Positions 19,174 through 28,758 of a stretch of 64,000 nucleotides of DNA are shown here, in pieces. Position numbers and translations under genes: made by a program. The notes below the pieces were generated by a model. The model searched no databases. It was not told the origin of the DNA and saw nothing but the letters and a program-made list of their open reading frames with translations. The stretch is taken from assembly GCF_020423045.1 (NCBI RefSeq), contig NZ_CP081943.1, positions 2,418,001 through 2,482,000 on the forward strand. The letters run 5' to 3'. Positions within the stretch are counted from its first letter, which is position 1, and each line of letters opens with the position of its first letter. The stretch comes from Pseudomonas sp. MM213. Its GTDB lineage: Bacteria > Pseudomonadota > Gammaproteobacteria > Pseudomonadales > Pseudomonadaceae.

Positions 19174-20529
19174 ATGAAGTCGGTGGTTGTTGTGGGTGCC
19201 GGGCCGGCCGGGATTCGTGCGGCGCAGACGCTGGTGGCACACGGTGTGCGCCCGGTTTTGCTGGACGAAGCCGCGCGCGGTGGCGGGCAGATTTATCGGC
19301 GGCAGCCGGCGAATTTCAAGCGCTCGGCGGTCAAGCTGTATGGCTTCGAAGCGCGCAAGGCGAAGGCCTTGCACCAGACGATCGACGAGTTGCGCGAGCA
19401 GCTCGATTACCGTCCTGAAACCCTGGTGTGGAACGCCGAGGCCGGCGCGCTCGACACCTTGCACGAGCAGCGCGCCGCACGCTTGGAGTTCTCTCGGGTG
19501 ATCGTCGCCACGGGCGCCACCGACCGGGTGTTACCGGTGCAAGGCTGGACGCTGCCGGGCGTCTACAGCCTTGGCGCTGCGCAGATAGCCCTGAAATTCC
19601 AGGGCTGCGCCATCGGTGAGCGCGTGGTGTTCGCCGGCAGTGGACCGTTGCTGTATCTGGTGGCGTATCAATACGCCAAGGCCGGCGCGAACGTGGTCGC
19701 GGTGCTCGACAGCTCGCCGTTCAGCGCCCAGGCCCGCGCCCTGCCCGATCTGTTGGCGCAACCGGCCACATTGGCCAAAGGCATTTATTACCGCAGCTGG
19801 CTGACCGCTCACGGTATCCCGGTGCATCAGGGTGCAACCTTGAAACGCATCGATGGCGAACACCGCGTACAGTCGCTGCGTTGGGCCAACTCAAACGGTG
19901 AACATCAACTGGACTGCGACGCCGTGGCATTCGCCCATGGCCTGCGCAGTGAAACCCAACTCGCCGACTTGCTCGGCTGCGCATTCGCCTGGAACCCGCT
20001 CAACCGCGCCTGGCTGCCGCAGCGTGACAGCGCCGGTCGCAGCAGTGTCGCCGAGGTTTATCTGGCCGGCGACGGCGCCGGCATCATGGGCGCCGACGCG
20101 GCGGAAATGGCCGGCGAACGGGCCGCCCTCGCCTTGCTCGAAGACATGGGTCACGTGGTTGCGCCCAAGCGTGGCGTGCAACTGGAGCAGGCACTTGAAC
20201 GAATCGATAGCTTTCGCCAAGGCCTGGAACGCGCCTTCGTGTTTCCACAAAACTGGGCGGCCGACACGCCGGACGACGTGATGGTCTGCCGCTGCGAAGA
20301 AGTGCGCGCCGGTGACATCCGCGACGTCGTGCGCGAGGGCCATTGGGAAATCAACCGGGTCAAGGCCCATTGCCGGGTCGGCATGGGCCGCTGTCAGGGG
20401 CGCATGTGTGGCGCTGCCGCCGCAGAAATCATTGCCTGCGCCAGTCAGCGAAACGTCTCTGACATCGGCCGCTTGCGGGCACAGGCACCGATCAAACCGT
20501 TGCCGTTTGGTCTGGAGGTCGAGCCATGA
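19174..20529 (+). CDS. FAD/NAD(P)-binding dehydrogenase subunit with BFD-like [2Fe-2S] domain (opine oxidase A/HcnB-like)
   Basis: A 451-residue flavoprotein: N-terminal dinucleotide fold (VVVVGAGPAGIRAAQTL), a second Rossmann segment (VVFAGSGPLLYLVAYQYAK), and a C-terminal cysteine-rich BFD-like domain (VCRCEEV with HCRVGMGRCQGRMCG). I start at the ATG at 19174, preceded by the GGGGG end of the REP array that may serve as ribosome site; an in-frame TTG at 19168 is less likely. The stop overlaps the next start by four bases. It is a paralogue of the hydroxyproline dehydrogenase subunit at 48999. Confidence 0.92.
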   Translation: MKSVVVVGAGPAGIRAAQTLVAHGVRPVLLDEAARGGGQIYRRQPANFKRSAVKLYGFEARKAKALHQTIDELREQLDYRPETLVWNAEAGALDTLHEQRAARLEFSRVIVATGATDRVLPVQGWTLPGVYSLGAAQIALKFQGCAIGERVVFAGSGPLLYLVAYQYAKAGANVVAVLDSSPFSAQARALPDLLAQPATLAKGIYYRSWLTAHGIPVHQGATLKRIDGEHRVQSLRWANSNGEHQLDCDAVAFAHGLRSETQLADLLGCAFAWNPLNRAWLPQRDSAGRSSVAEVYLAGDGAGIMGADAAEMAGERAALALLEDMGHVVAPKRGVQLEQALERIDSFRQGLERAFVFPQNWAADTPDDVMVCRCEEVRAGDIRDVVREGHWEINRVKAHCRVGMGRCQGRMCGAAAAEIIACASQRNVSDIGRLRAQAPIKPLPFGLEVEP

Positions 20530-21641
20530 TCGAGGTCGATGCAGTGATCATTGGCGGCGGCATTGTCGGCGCCTCCGCCGCGCTCTTCCTGAGCAAGGCC
20601 GGTCGTCGTGTGGCGCTGCTGGAGCGCGACTTTTGCGGTTCGCACTCCAGCGGCGTGAACTACGGCGGCGTGCGGCGTCAGGGCCGACCGTTGTCGCAAC
20701 TGCCGCTGTCGCAACAGGCTCACGAAATCTGGGGGCAGTTGCCGCAGTTGATCGGCATTGACGGTGAATACCAGCGCAGCGGTCACTTGAAACTGGCGCG
20801 CAGCCTCAACGACCTGCGCGCATTGCAGGACTATGCCGCCAGCAGTCAGGGTTTCGGCCTCGATTTGCAGGTGCTTGATCGCCGTGAATTACGCACGCGT
20901 TTTCCGTGGGTCGGCGACGTCGCGGTCGGCGCCTCGTTTTGCCCGGATGACGGTCACGCCAACCCACGACTGGTTTCACCCGCGTTTGCCCGGGCAGCAC
21001 AGCGCCACGGCGCGCAAGTCCACGAACAATGCGCGGTGAGCGCCGTGGAGCATGACGGTCAGCGCTTTTGCGTCAGCACGCAAAACGGCCTGCAACTGCA
21101 AGCGCCCTGGCTGCTGAACTGCGCTGGCGCATGGGCCGGCAGCCTTGCCGCGCAGTTCGACGAAGCGGTGCCGATGCACGCCGGGCACCCGGCGATGTTG
21201 GTCACCGAACCCTTGCCATGGGTGATGGATGCCAGCACCGGCGTCGAGGGCGGCGGTATTTATGCGCGTCAGGTCGCACGCGGCAATTGCGTGTTGGGCG
21301 GCGGTCAGGGGTTTGCCCTCGACGGCGCGCGCGCCCGCCCCGGTCAACACGCGGTGATCGAAATCCTGCGCCAAGCCGTAGAGCTTTATCCGTTTCTTGA
21401 AGGCGCCCAGGCGATTCGTACCTGGAGCGGCACCGAAGGTTACTTGCCCGATCGCCAACCGGTGATCGGTCACAGTGGCACTCAACCCGGTCTGTTGCAC
21501 GCGTTCGGCTTTGCCGGCGCAGGTTTCCAGATCGGTCCAGCGGTGGGCCAGGCGCTCACCGAGATCATCTGCAGCGGCGCCTCAACCACGTCGCTGGATG
21601 CGTTTTCCATCACCCGGTTTCACTCCATCTCCGTTGCTTGA
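20526..21641 (+). CDS. DAO-family FAD oxidoreductase subunit (opine oxidase B/HcnC-like)
   Basis: A 371-residue flavoprotein with an N-terminal FAD fold (DAVIIGGGIVGASAALFLSK) and C-terminal FAD contacts (GYLPDRQPVIGHSG, FGFAGAGFQIGPAVGQALTE) of the glycine oxidase/sarcosine oxidase superfamily. It should be the substrate-oxidising subunit of the three-part dehydrogenase. It is coupled by a four-base overlap to the previous gene and followed 18 bases later by the binding protein. Confidence 0.92.
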   Translation: MIEVDAVIIGGGIVGASAALFLSKAGRRVALLERDFCGSHSSGVNYGGVRRQGRPLSQLPLSQQAHEIWGQLPQLIGIDGEYQRSGHLKLARSLNDLRALQDYAASSQGFGLDLQVLDRRELRTRFPWVGDVAVGASFCPDDGHANPRLVSPAFARAAQRHGAQVHEQCAVSAVEHDGQRFCVSTQNGLQLQAPWLLNCAGAWAGSLAAQFDEAVPMHAGHPAMLVTEPLPWVMDASTGVEGGGIYARQVARGNCVLGGGQGFALDGARARPGQHAVIEILRQAVELYPFLEGAQAIRTWSGTEGYLPDRQPVIGHSGTQPGLLHAFGFAGAGFQIGPAVGQALTEIICSGASTTSLDAFSITRFHSISVA

Positions 21642-21659
21642 TAGAGGAAGGTCGCGCCA

Positions 21660-22706
21660 ATGAATAACGTCAAACGCACTGCACTGCTCGGACTTTCGTG
21701 CCTGAGCGCCCTGCTCACGGTCACCCAGGCCCAGGCCGAACCGACGCTTTACCTCGGCATGAACGGCGGGACCATGGAACGGCTCTACGCCGACAAGGTG
21801 CTGCCGGTTTTCGAGAAGGCCAACAACGTCAAAGTGGTGATCGTGCCCGGCACGTCCGCCGACATTCTGGCCAAGGTCCAGGCCAGCAAAGGCAACCCGC
21901 AAATGCACGTGATGTTCCTCGACGACGGCATCATGTACCGCGCCATCGCCATGGGCCTGTGCGACAAACTCGAAGACAGCCCGACCCTGGCGCAGATTCC
22001 GGCCAAGGGCCGCATCAAGGACCAGGCCGTGGCGGTCAGCCTTGGCGTCACGGGACTTGCGTACAACACACGGTTGTTCAAGGAAAAAGGCTGGGCGACG
22101 CCGACCTCGTGGATGGACATGGCCGACCCGCGCTTCAAGGACAAACTTGTGTTCCAGTCGATGGCTTCTTCGACCTTCGGCCTGCACGGTTTCCTGATGT
22201 TCAACCGGATTCAGGGCGGCAGCGAAACCGACGTCGAGCCGGGCTTCAAGGCGTGGCCGAACACCGTCGGGCGCAACGTGCTGGAATACATTCCGAGCTC
22301 GGCGAAGATTTCCGAAATGCTCCAGACCGACGAAGCGGCGTTGTTCCCGCTGACGCCGACCCAGGTCACCGCGCTGAAACTCAAAGGCATGCCGGTCGAA
22401 TATGCACAACCGAAGGAAGGCGCAGTGGTGCTCAACGTTGCCGAATGCGCCATCGCCAACAACACCCAGCCGGAACTGGCGCAGAAACTCGCCGCGTTTC
22501 TGCTGACCCCCGAGGCGCAAGCCGCTGCACTTGAAGATGGCGATCAGATCCCGTCCAACCCGAACACCCCGACCACGGACAAGACACGGGGCCAGGTCGA
22601 AGCGATGAAGCAGTATCTGACGACGGCGATTGCCATCGACTGGGACCAGGTCAACGAACAGCGCCCGGCGTGGAATGCGCGGTGGAATCGTAGTATCGAG
22701 CGGTAG
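21660..22706 (+). CDS. Periplasmic substrate-binding protein of the PotABCD-like transporter
   Basis: A 348-residue exported protein with a signal peptide (LLGLSCLSALLTVTQAQA) and a type-2 periplasmic-binding fold (LYLGMNGGTMERLYADKVLP, then VPGTSADILAKVQASKGNPQ). It resembles the polyamine/thiamine/iron-binding PotD-like group rather than amino-acid binders. As the last gene of the operon it would give specificity to the importer encoded at 14.8-17.5 kb. The ligand is unknown. Confidence 0.9.
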   Translation: MNNVKRTALLGLSCLSALLTVTQAQAEPTLYLGMNGGTMERLYADKVLPVFEKANNVKVVIVPGTSADILAKVQASKGNPQMHVMFLDDGIMYRAIAMGLCDKLEDSPTLAQIPAKGRIKDQAVAVSLGVTGLAYNTRLFKEKGWATPTSWMDMADPRFKDKLVFQSMASSTFGLHGFLMFNRIQGGSETDVEPGFKAWPNTVGRNVLEYIPSSAKISEMLQTDEAALFPLTPTQVTALKLKGMPVEYAQPKEGAVVLNVAECAIANNTQPELAQKLAAFLLTPEAQAAALEDGDQIPSNPNTPTTDKTRGQVEAMKQYLTTAIAIDWDQVNEQRPAWNARWNRSIER

Positions 22707-22735
22707 TTCACTGTCGAGCCAACACAACAAAACCC

Positions 22736-22846
22736 TGTAGGAGCGAGCTTGCTCCGGGCGGCGTTCCGACGATGGTGTGTCAGTCAACATCAATGTGCCT
22801 GATACACCATCGTCGGAACGCCGCCCGGAGCAAGCTCGCTCCTACA
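22736..22846. repeat. REP doublet with extended arms
   Basis: TGTAGGAGCGAGCTTGCTCC extends through GGGCGGCGTTCCGACGATGG and is mirrored by the downstream arm, giving nearly 50-bp inverted arms around CAGTCAACATCAATGTGCC. It separates the convergent binding-protein gene and pilus operon and may stop transcription from both sides. Confidence 0.9.
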
Positions 22847-22850
22847 AGTG

Positions 22851-23825
22851 TTAAAACCCCACATCCAGAATCACACTGTCCTGATACGTGCCCGCCGGCG
22901 GTGTGGTCTGGTCGGTGTAGATTTTCGCGTTGTAATTGAAGATCTGGCTCCCGGAGCCCAAACCGTTACCGGGATTGACCTCGGCATCAGTGCTGGCCCG
23001 GCGAGCACTGCCGACACTGCCCCAGCGGGTGGTGCCGGCGCTTTTGAAGATGTCATACGCCAGGTAATTGCCGCCGAAAGCCATCCGTCGCCGCCCGCCA
23101 ACACTGGCTGCCTGCAGACCATCGCCCAGACCCACGGTGTAAGCGCTGCCCTTGGTGCAGGCGAGGCTGATGGTCTGGCCGGTAACCGGCGCAAAGGCAC
23201 TGACGACCGGTGCGCTGCCGAAACTGATGTTCGGGGCGGTGATGGTGCAGTCATTGGCGACCGTCAGGGTGACGGTCATGCTGGTGGTGCCGCTGCTGAT
23301 ATCGCGCCGCAGGCAAACACTGCCGGCGCCAATGCCGGAGCAATAATTCCAGCTCCAGGCAATGCTCAAGGTCTCGGTATAGATACCCGCCGCCACGTTA
23401 CTGCCCGTGATTGTCCCCAGATAAATCGGTGCGGTTTTCGGCACCACGCTGCCCAGCAGCCCCAGCGCATCAATGATCCCGTTGCGCGCGAAGTCGAAGG
23501 GCGTGCCACGTTCGATCGGGTAACTGGTGGTGTTGTTGGCATACAGCGTGTAACCGATGACGTCTCCGGTCGGCCCGAGCAGTCCGGTTTGAGTCGAGGT
23601 AATCGTGGCGTAGAAATGGTCATTGTTGGTCAGCAACGAGACCAATGAGCCGGTGCAACTCAAACCGGCGTTGAGGCTTGAACTGTTCTGCACGGCGGTA
23701 CGCAGCGCAATCGAGCTCACCGAACCGAATGCCACCGCCGTGGCAGGGACCACCACCGAACACAACGCCCATGCCGAGCCTGGCAACCAGACCGCCAGCA
23801 GCACCAGCCATTTCACGGCACTCAT
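22851..23825 (-). CDS. Two-domain spore-coat-U fimbrial tip adhesin (CsuE-like)
   Basis: This 324-residue exported protein starts MSAVKWLVLL with a signal peptide ending near SAWA. It has two SCPU-type domains, each beginning with a Cys strand (ALCSVVVPATAVAFGSVSS; DCTITAPNISFGSAPVVSAF) and ending with a donor-like strand. This matches CsuE, the tip subunit of archaic (Csu) pili. Its start overlaps the usher stop by four bases. It is last in the operon, as csuE is in Acinetobacter. Confidence 0.88.
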   Translation of the reverse strand: MSAVKWLVLLAVWLPGSAWALCSVVVPATAVAFGSVSSIALRTAVQNSSSLNAGLSCTGSLVSLLTNNDHFYATITSTQTGLLGPTGDVIGYTLYANNTTSYPIERGTPFDFARNGIIDALGLLGSVVPKTAPIYLGTITGSNVAAGIYTETLSIAWSWNYCSGIGAGSVCLRRDISSGTTSMTVTLTVANDCTITAPNISFGSAPVVSAFAPVTGQTISLACTKGSAYTVGLGDGLQAASVGGRRRMAFGGNYLAYDIFKSAGTTRWGSVGSARRASTDAEVNPGNGLGSGSQIFNYNAKIYTDQTTPPAGTYQDSVILDVGF

Positions 23826-26182
23826 TGGCACACCAACGGCCCGATCAGCGGAATCTGATCCTGATTCATGTCCACCGCGAACTGGACGCGGCAGACTTTC
23901 CCGTCGGCCAGCGTCACCTGCAATGTGTTCTGCGCCTGAAGATTTTCCAGGTACACCAGACCGTCCCATCCGACCACTGTTTGCGTGCCGCTCTGCTCAT
24001 GCACGACACCGCTGCCCAGGGGCAGCTCTCGCTGCTGCGCATCCACCAGGACGATGCTCGCGGCGATCACCCGGCTCAATGGAAACGTCAGCAAATAACC
24101 GCTGCCACGGCGCACGGCAATCCGCTGTTCGACGTTCGGGCTGCGCACGTTGGCCGGCAGGTTCAGTGGATCGATCTCGTACTTGCCGCGGTAATAGGCG
24201 CTGCTCCACGGCACCAACAGGTGGCCATTGCGATCAGTCTGGCCGACCTGCTGGTTTTCGTAACGCACCGGAATGTCGGCGTAGCCATCGGTGCTGACCA
24301 CCACAAAGGCATCGTCGATGCGGTTGGCGGCGAACACCTGACGGTCCATCCACACCAGCGATCCGCTGGCATCGGCCCAACGGGTTTCGGCGTCGCTGTT
24401 GCCGTACACACCGGCCTGCAATTGCACCGACTGCAAGCGCCAGGTCAGGTCGGCCTGACGATAGGCCGGGCCGTCGCCGTGGGCATAACCGAGGTTGAAC
24501 CCCACCCCGCCTTCAGTCGGCACGGCGCGACTGTAATTGACCCGCTGCTGGCTCTGCCCGGTCTTGCTGCGCTCACTGCTGAGCGCGAGGCTGCCGCGCA
24601 AGTCGAACGGGATCACCAGTTGCGCCTGCACCGCCCAGTTGCTGTCGCCGATTTCGCGGTTGGCCGACAGGTAGAAACTGCTGTTGTGCCATAGCGGTTT
24701 GCTCCAGGTCAGGTTGAGCAAACGGGTGCGTGAATCATCCGCCGCGCGCACGTCGAAATACCCGACGCCGAGGCTGCCCCAGGCATTGAGATTCAGGCTC
24801 AGGGTCGCCTGTTCGCTGCGTTTGCTGAGGGTAGTGAAAGGACTGTCGACCACGGTCAGATCGGCGTATTGGTCGCGACGTTGCAGGCGTTGATAAGAGA
24901 AGCTGTAGCGCTGGCTGCTGTATTGATAACCCAGGCTCAGTTGTTGACCGCTGTCGCCATCGAACCGGCTCTGGCTGAGTGCGGTATTGAGCACGCCGAA
25001 ATTGCCCAGGCGCAGGTTGCCGCCGACACCGCCGAGGGTCAGTGAGTCCGACGCTTCGGCGTGGCTTTCCAGGGTGAAGTTGTCGCTCAGGCCGTAGCGC
25101 AGACTGCCCGATGAGACACCGGGACCGTAACCGAAATCGCTGATGCCGTAATCGCGGCGCAAGGTACCGGCCGCCACGGAAAAGTCGCTCAGGCCCTTTT
25201 GCAGCAAACTGCTGGTGACGTAAAACGGCACGGTGGTCGAGACCTGCCGACCGAGGGCATCGGTGGTGACCACCACGGCTTCACCGGCGCCATTGATGAA
25301 CGGAATATTGGTCAGCGTGTAGGGGCCGGGTTGCAGGTCGGCGCTGCTGGATTTGTAGCCGTTGATGAACAGGTCGACCGAGGATGGCACCGCCGCTTCC
25401 CCGGCAAACTGCGGCAACGGATAAGTCACCAGGTCCGGGCGCACGCCGAAATCCCGCGACAGCTGAACCCCGCCCAGGCGCACCGAACTGCTCCAGGGCA
25501 ATGCGCCGCTGACCAGGTCACCGGCCTCGTAGGTCAGCAATCGCTCGTCATCGGAGTAGCGCCAGGTGGTGTCGTAACGCAGGTAGCCATTGTTCAGCGT
25601 ACTGACCGAATCGCCGGACAACGTGCGCCGGTATTGCCCGGTGTTGGACAGCGTGCCCCAGCTGTCGAACAGTCGCACTTCGTTCCAGGCCGCGAGGTAA
25701 GTGCCGGCATCATCGGTGTCGTTGAGGTACAGGTCGTAGTTGAACAAGGCACCGAAACTGCTCAGGGCCGGAGTGCGCGGATAGGCGTCGCGATTGCCGA
25801 CGAATTGCTCCGGCAGCCAGCTCGGCGGTACGTCGAGCAGCAGGCGCTGACCGGCACTGTCGTACTCGCTGTGCAGACCCGACAGGCTGTCGAGGTCGAC
25901 TTCGGCGCCGAGGGTGTCCGGCAGTTTCATACCGGTGTCACGCAACGCGTTGGCCGACAGGAAAAATCGCCCGTTGCGTTGCTCCACCGCCACGACGTGT
26001 CCGGTATTCATCTGATTGACCACCAATTCCAGAAACAACTGCGCATCAGCCACGGCCTCCATGCTGCCGGGTGGCGGCGGCAAATCACCGGCCTGGGACG
26101 GGTGAGCGAACGCCAGGCAACCCACACAGCTCATGGCGCAGATCAACGGACGCTGGAAACTGCGAGCCCGATGCAGGCTCAT
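23822..26182 (-). CDS. Outer-membrane fimbrial usher (CsuD-like)
   Basis: A 786-residue beta-barrel usher. After a signal peptide (CAMSCVGCLAFAHPSQA) come an N-terminal periplasmic domain, a TonB-independent 24-strand barrel (repeated segments such as SLRYGLSDNFTLESHAEAS) with a plug, and C-terminal domains (GSGYLLTFPLSRVIAASIVL; VQFAVDMNQDQIPLIGPLVC). It is typical of the archaic sigma-class ushers. It recruits chaperone-subunit complexes and secretes the pilus. Confidence 0.93.
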   Translation of the reverse strand: MSLHRARSFQRPLICAMSCVGCLAFAHPSQAGDLPPPPGSMEAVADAQLFLELVVNQMNTGHVVAVEQRNGRFFLSANALRDTGMKLPDTLGAEVDLDSLSGLHSEYDSAGQRLLLDVPPSWLPEQFVGNRDAYPRTPALSSFGALFNYDLYLNDTDDAGTYLAAWNEVRLFDSWGTLSNTGQYRRTLSGDSVSTLNNGYLRYDTTWRYSDDERLLTYEAGDLVSGALPWSSSVRLGGVQLSRDFGVRPDLVTYPLPQFAGEAAVPSSVDLFINGYKSSSADLQPGPYTLTNIPFINGAGEAVVVTTDALGRQVSTTVPFYVTSSLLQKGLSDFSVAAGTLRRDYGISDFGYGPGVSSGSLRYGLSDNFTLESHAEASDSLTLGGVGGNLRLGNFGVLNTALSQSRFDGDSGQQLSLGYQYSSQRYSFSYQRLQRRDQYADLTVVDSPFTTLSKRSEQATLSLNLNAWGSLGVGYFDVRAADDSRTRLLNLTWSKPLWHNSSFYLSANREIGDSNWAVQAQLVIPFDLRGSLALSSERSKTGQSQQRVNYSRAVPTEGGVGFNLGYAHGDGPAYRQADLTWRLQSVQLQAGVYGNSDAETRWADASGSLVWMDRQVFAANRIDDAFVVVSTDGYADIPVRYENQQVGQTDRNGHLLVPWSSAYYRGKYEIDPLNLPANVRSPNVEQRIAVRRGSGYLLTFPLSRVIAASIVLVDAQQRELPLGSGVVHEQSGTQTVVGWDGLVYLENLQAQNTLQVTLADGKVCRVQFAVDMNQDQIPLIGPLVCQ

Positions 26183-26235
26183 TACCGCTTTACGTCCGTC
26201 GATGGACCCTGCCTCCCTTTCCCGTCAGTTGCAGA

Positions 26236-27024
26236 TCAGCGCGCGGGCGTAATGCTTTGTACCTGCGGCGAACCATTCACCCGCACCTGCAACGCCGGGT
26301 CTTGCGCCATCGGACCGGGCGCCGGCCAGCGCATGATCGCGCCCGGCAGCACATAACCGAGCAGGCCTTCCACCAGAGGTTTTGTCTGGCCTCCCTGCTT
26401 CAGCGCAACGTCCGTCAACCGCGCATGCACCGCCCCCTGATTGCGCACTTCCACATAAGGGCGACCGTCCACCGCCACCGTGCGCCAGCTCAAATCCGGC
26501 AGCCCCGCGCCTTTGGGATCACGCTTGCGACTGGTGTCTTCCTTGCTCCACAACCCTGCGCCGTAAGCAAACAGCGGCACCGAATAACGCATCTGGAACC
26601 GAATGGCCGCCGCCGTCTTGCCACTTTCGCCGGCGGGCGCAGTGGCCGAGGGGATTTCATCGATGATGATGCGATAAGCCAGTTCCTGCCCCGGTGGGAT
26701 CTCCCGGGTACGGGTCAGGCGCACCAGTTGTTTCTGGCCCGGCTCGATTTTCGCCACCGGCGGGCTGCCGATCACGTCGCGCTGGTTCTGGTATTGGTCG
26801 TTGAAACCGCTTTGACTCCAGGCGAACACCCGGATCTGCAAATTCGCAGTCTCGTTGCCACGGTTTTCCAGCCACAAGGCACTGGCCTGCTGATCGGCCT
26901 CCAGCACGGGATCGATCGGCCAGATCAGCACCGAACTGGCCGCCTGCACCTTGACCGCCCCCAACAGCAGCATCGCCAACACTGCCTGACGCACAACAGA
27001 ATGCCGCCGCGCGGGTAAATCCAT
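26236..27024 (-). CDS. Periplasmic pilus chaperone (CsuC-like)
   Basis: A 262-residue protein with a signal peptide (AVLAMLLLGAVKVQA) and two immunoglobulin-like domains: the N-terminal one includes WLENRGNETANLQIRVFAW and the G1-like RFQMRYSVPLFAYG, which donates a strand to pilus subunits. The gene lies between pilin genes and usher, the Csu order. Confidence 0.9.
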   Translation of the reverse strand: MDLPARRHSVVRQAVLAMLLLGAVKVQAASSVLIWPIDPVLEADQQASALWLENRGNETANLQIRVFAWSQSGFNDQYQNQRDVIGSPPVAKIEPGQKQLVRLTRTREIPPGQELAYRIIIDEIPSATAPAGESGKTAAAIRFQMRYSVPLFAYGAGLWSKEDTSRKRDPKGAGLPDLSWRTVAVDGRPYVEVRNQGAVHARLTDVALKQGGQTKPLVEGLLGYVLPGAIMRWPAPGPMAQDPALQVRVNGSPQVQSITPAR

Positions 27025-27068
27025 TTGCCTACTCCTTGTGCCTGTCAGGCCCGATCAAAAACGCCGCG

Positions 27069-27569
27069 TTACCACGACAGCTGCACTTGCAGCACATCGC
27101 TGTAGGTCCCCCCAGGCTGATTGCCCGGTAACAGCACCTGACCGTAAATCGGCAGGCGGATGTTGTTTGCGTCCGTGTACGCCACCGCGACGCTCTGGCC
27201 GATCCCCAGGCTTTGGCTGTAAGCCGCGTCGCGAAACAGCTGGTACGAAACGCGGTTGCTGCCGGTGGTCAGCTGCAGGTGTCGCCCGCTGCTGTTGTAC
27301 TGGCCGCCATCGACGGTCATGTTCATGGTCACGCCCGGTGTGCATTGCAGCTGTACATCCCCCGTCAGGGCCACTTGCACCGTGCCGGTGGCCAGCGCCG
27401 ATTGGCTGCCGTAATTCAGGCTGCCGTAGTTCGAGACCCCGCCGACCACCAGACAACCCGCAGTGACCGTGGCGCTGACCAGGAAACTCTGGCTGGTCAC
27501 CGCTGCCAGCGGCAACGGCACACCGGCCGCGCACAATAGCGCCATCGCTGCCCATCCATGGCGGTTCAT
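27069..27569 (-). CDS. Spore-coat-U domain pilin subunit
   Basis: A 166-residue exported protein with signal MNRHGWAAMALLCAAGVPLP, a Cys strand (SATVTAGCLVVGG), a central QLQCTPGVTMNMTVDGGQY and the C-terminal GGTYSDVLQVQLSW strand. These are the SCPU (Csu-type pilin) features. It is the fourth pilin-like gene, next to the chaperone, and corresponds by position to CsuB, probably a minor subunit. Confidence 0.87.
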   Translation of the reverse strand: MNRHGWAAMALLCAAGVPLPLAAVTSQSFLVSATVTAGCLVVGGVSNYGSLNYGSQSALATGTVQVALTGDVQLQCTPGVTMNMTVDGGQYNSSGRHLQLTTGSNRVSYQLFRDAAYSQSLGIGQSVAVAYTDANNIRLPIYGQVLLPGNQPGGTYSDVLQVQLSW

Positions 27570-27573
27570 CGCC

Positions 27574-28107
27574 CTAGAACGTCAGTTCGACGGAAATCGT
27601 GTCGCTGTAAGTACCGGCCGGCAGCCCGGCCTTGCCCTTAGCCTGACCGTAGATGTTCACGGTCTGCGCCACGCCGGTGCTGGGGTCAAGGTTGATCACC
27701 CCGTCAATGGCTAAAAGCTGCGAGTGCCCGGAATCGGTGTACAAGTCGTACGGCACGTAGTTGGCGACACCGTCGTACAGCGCGCGAGAACCGCCCGCCG
27801 ACAGTCCGTCATGGGCACCGGCACGCACCTTGACCGTTGGCGTGGTGCCGCTGGAGCAAAGGATCGACAGCGCCACGCCACCGCCCATGACTTGTGCATC
27901 TTTCGTGGTGAACAGGCTGTTGTCGGTGCCGAAGTTCAAGGCACCAAAGTTCAGCCCGCTGGAGCCACCCGCACCATTTACCTGACAGCTGCTGATCAGA
28001 ATCAGGCTGGCAGAGATCTGGCCGGTGACCGTGGTGGCCGCCTGCGCGCCGGACACCAGCGTCAGGCCAAGCAGTGACAAAACTATCCTTGATACGAGCA
28101 TGCGCAT
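27574..28107 (-). CDS. Spore-coat-U domain pilin subunit
   Basis: This 177-residue protein has a signal peptide (VLSLLGLTLVSGAQA), a Cys strand (SLILISSCQVNGAG), a second Cys in ALSILCSSGTTPTV and the terminal GTYSDTISVELTF. It is an SCPU pilin lying four bases upstream of the next subunit gene. A second in-frame ATG two codons on is an alternative start. Confidence 0.87.
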   Translation of the reverse strand: MRMLVSRIVLSLLGLTLVSGAQAATTVTGQISASLILISSCQVNGAGGSSGLNFGALNFGTDNSLFTTKDAQVMGGGVALSILCSSGTTPTVKVRAGAHDGLSAGGSRALYDGVANYVPYDLYTDSGHSQLLAIDGVINLDPSTGVAQTVNIYGQAKGKAGLPAGTYSDTISVELTF

Positions 28108-28127
28108 GGTGTCCGTCCTCTACGGGT

Positions 28128-28652
28128 TTACCAATCGAGCGTCACGGTCAGGGTGTCGGTATAGACCCCGGCCGGTATCGCGCGGGTATTCGCCACCACC
28201 GAGCCAAACACCGGAATCGGTATCTGGGCCCCGCTGGTGACGGCGAAGTTGTGTTGTTGCCCGATGCTGTAGCTCTGGCTTCCGGATGCATCGAGGAACA
28301 ATTGATAAGGCAGGGTCTGGCTGCCGTTGCTCAGGCGCCGGGTGGTGCCGTCACCATGGGTGCCGCCATCGATGGTGACGGTGAAGCCGGTGACCGAAGG
28401 GGTGCAGGCGACGTTCAATCTGCCGCGACCGTCAGCACCGAGGCGGGCTTTGATCGGGTTGGTCCAGGTCGGGCCTTGCTGGCCGAAATCCAGCGTGCCG
28501 AAATCACTGACCGGGCTGCCGCCATTGGTCACTTCACAACCGGCGATGATGATCAGTCGCGCATGGATCTGCCCGCTGATCGCCGCCTGCGCGCCCCCCG
28601 TCAGCAATACCCCTGCACCCACGGCCATCAATATCCAGAGTTTGCTTGTCAT
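28128..28652 (-). CDS. Spore-coat-U domain pilin subunit
   Basis: A 174-residue SCPU pilin: signal peptide ending near GGAQA, Cys strand (RLIIIAGCEVTNGG), central VACTPSVTGFTVTIDGGTHG and terminal GVYTDTLTVTLDW. It may be a minor or major rod subunit; the sequences of the four pilins alone do not decide which. Confidence 0.87.
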   Translation of the reverse strand: MTSKLWILMAVGAGVLLTGGAQAAISGQIHARLIIIAGCEVTNGGSPVSDFGTLDFGQQGPTWTNPIKARLGADGRGRLNVACTPSVTGFTVTIDGGTHGDGTTRRLSNGSQTLPYQLFLDASGSQSYSIGQQHNFAVTSGAQIPIPVFGSVVANTRAIPAGVYTDTLTVTLDW

Positions 28653-28758
28653 AACGCCAATCCCAATTCCATCAGGACTCCAGAACCCAGGCGCACAACG
28701 AGGAGCGCCCCCTTCCCTGCGCCAGCCGAATCCATTGGCGGCAGTTACACAGTTGCCG

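Noticed and set aside
17702..19177. Plus-strand open frame of 491 residues with 45-residue repeats
   Set aside because: It is the translation of the 135-bp REP-doublet array (135 is 45 codons). It overlaps the 2Fe-2S gene in another frame, and the repeats match dispersed non-coding REPs.
17833..19464. Minus-strand open frame of 543 residues
   Set aside because: It also arises from the period-135 array and runs into the FAD subunit gene on the opposite strand. There is no ribosome site and no domain.
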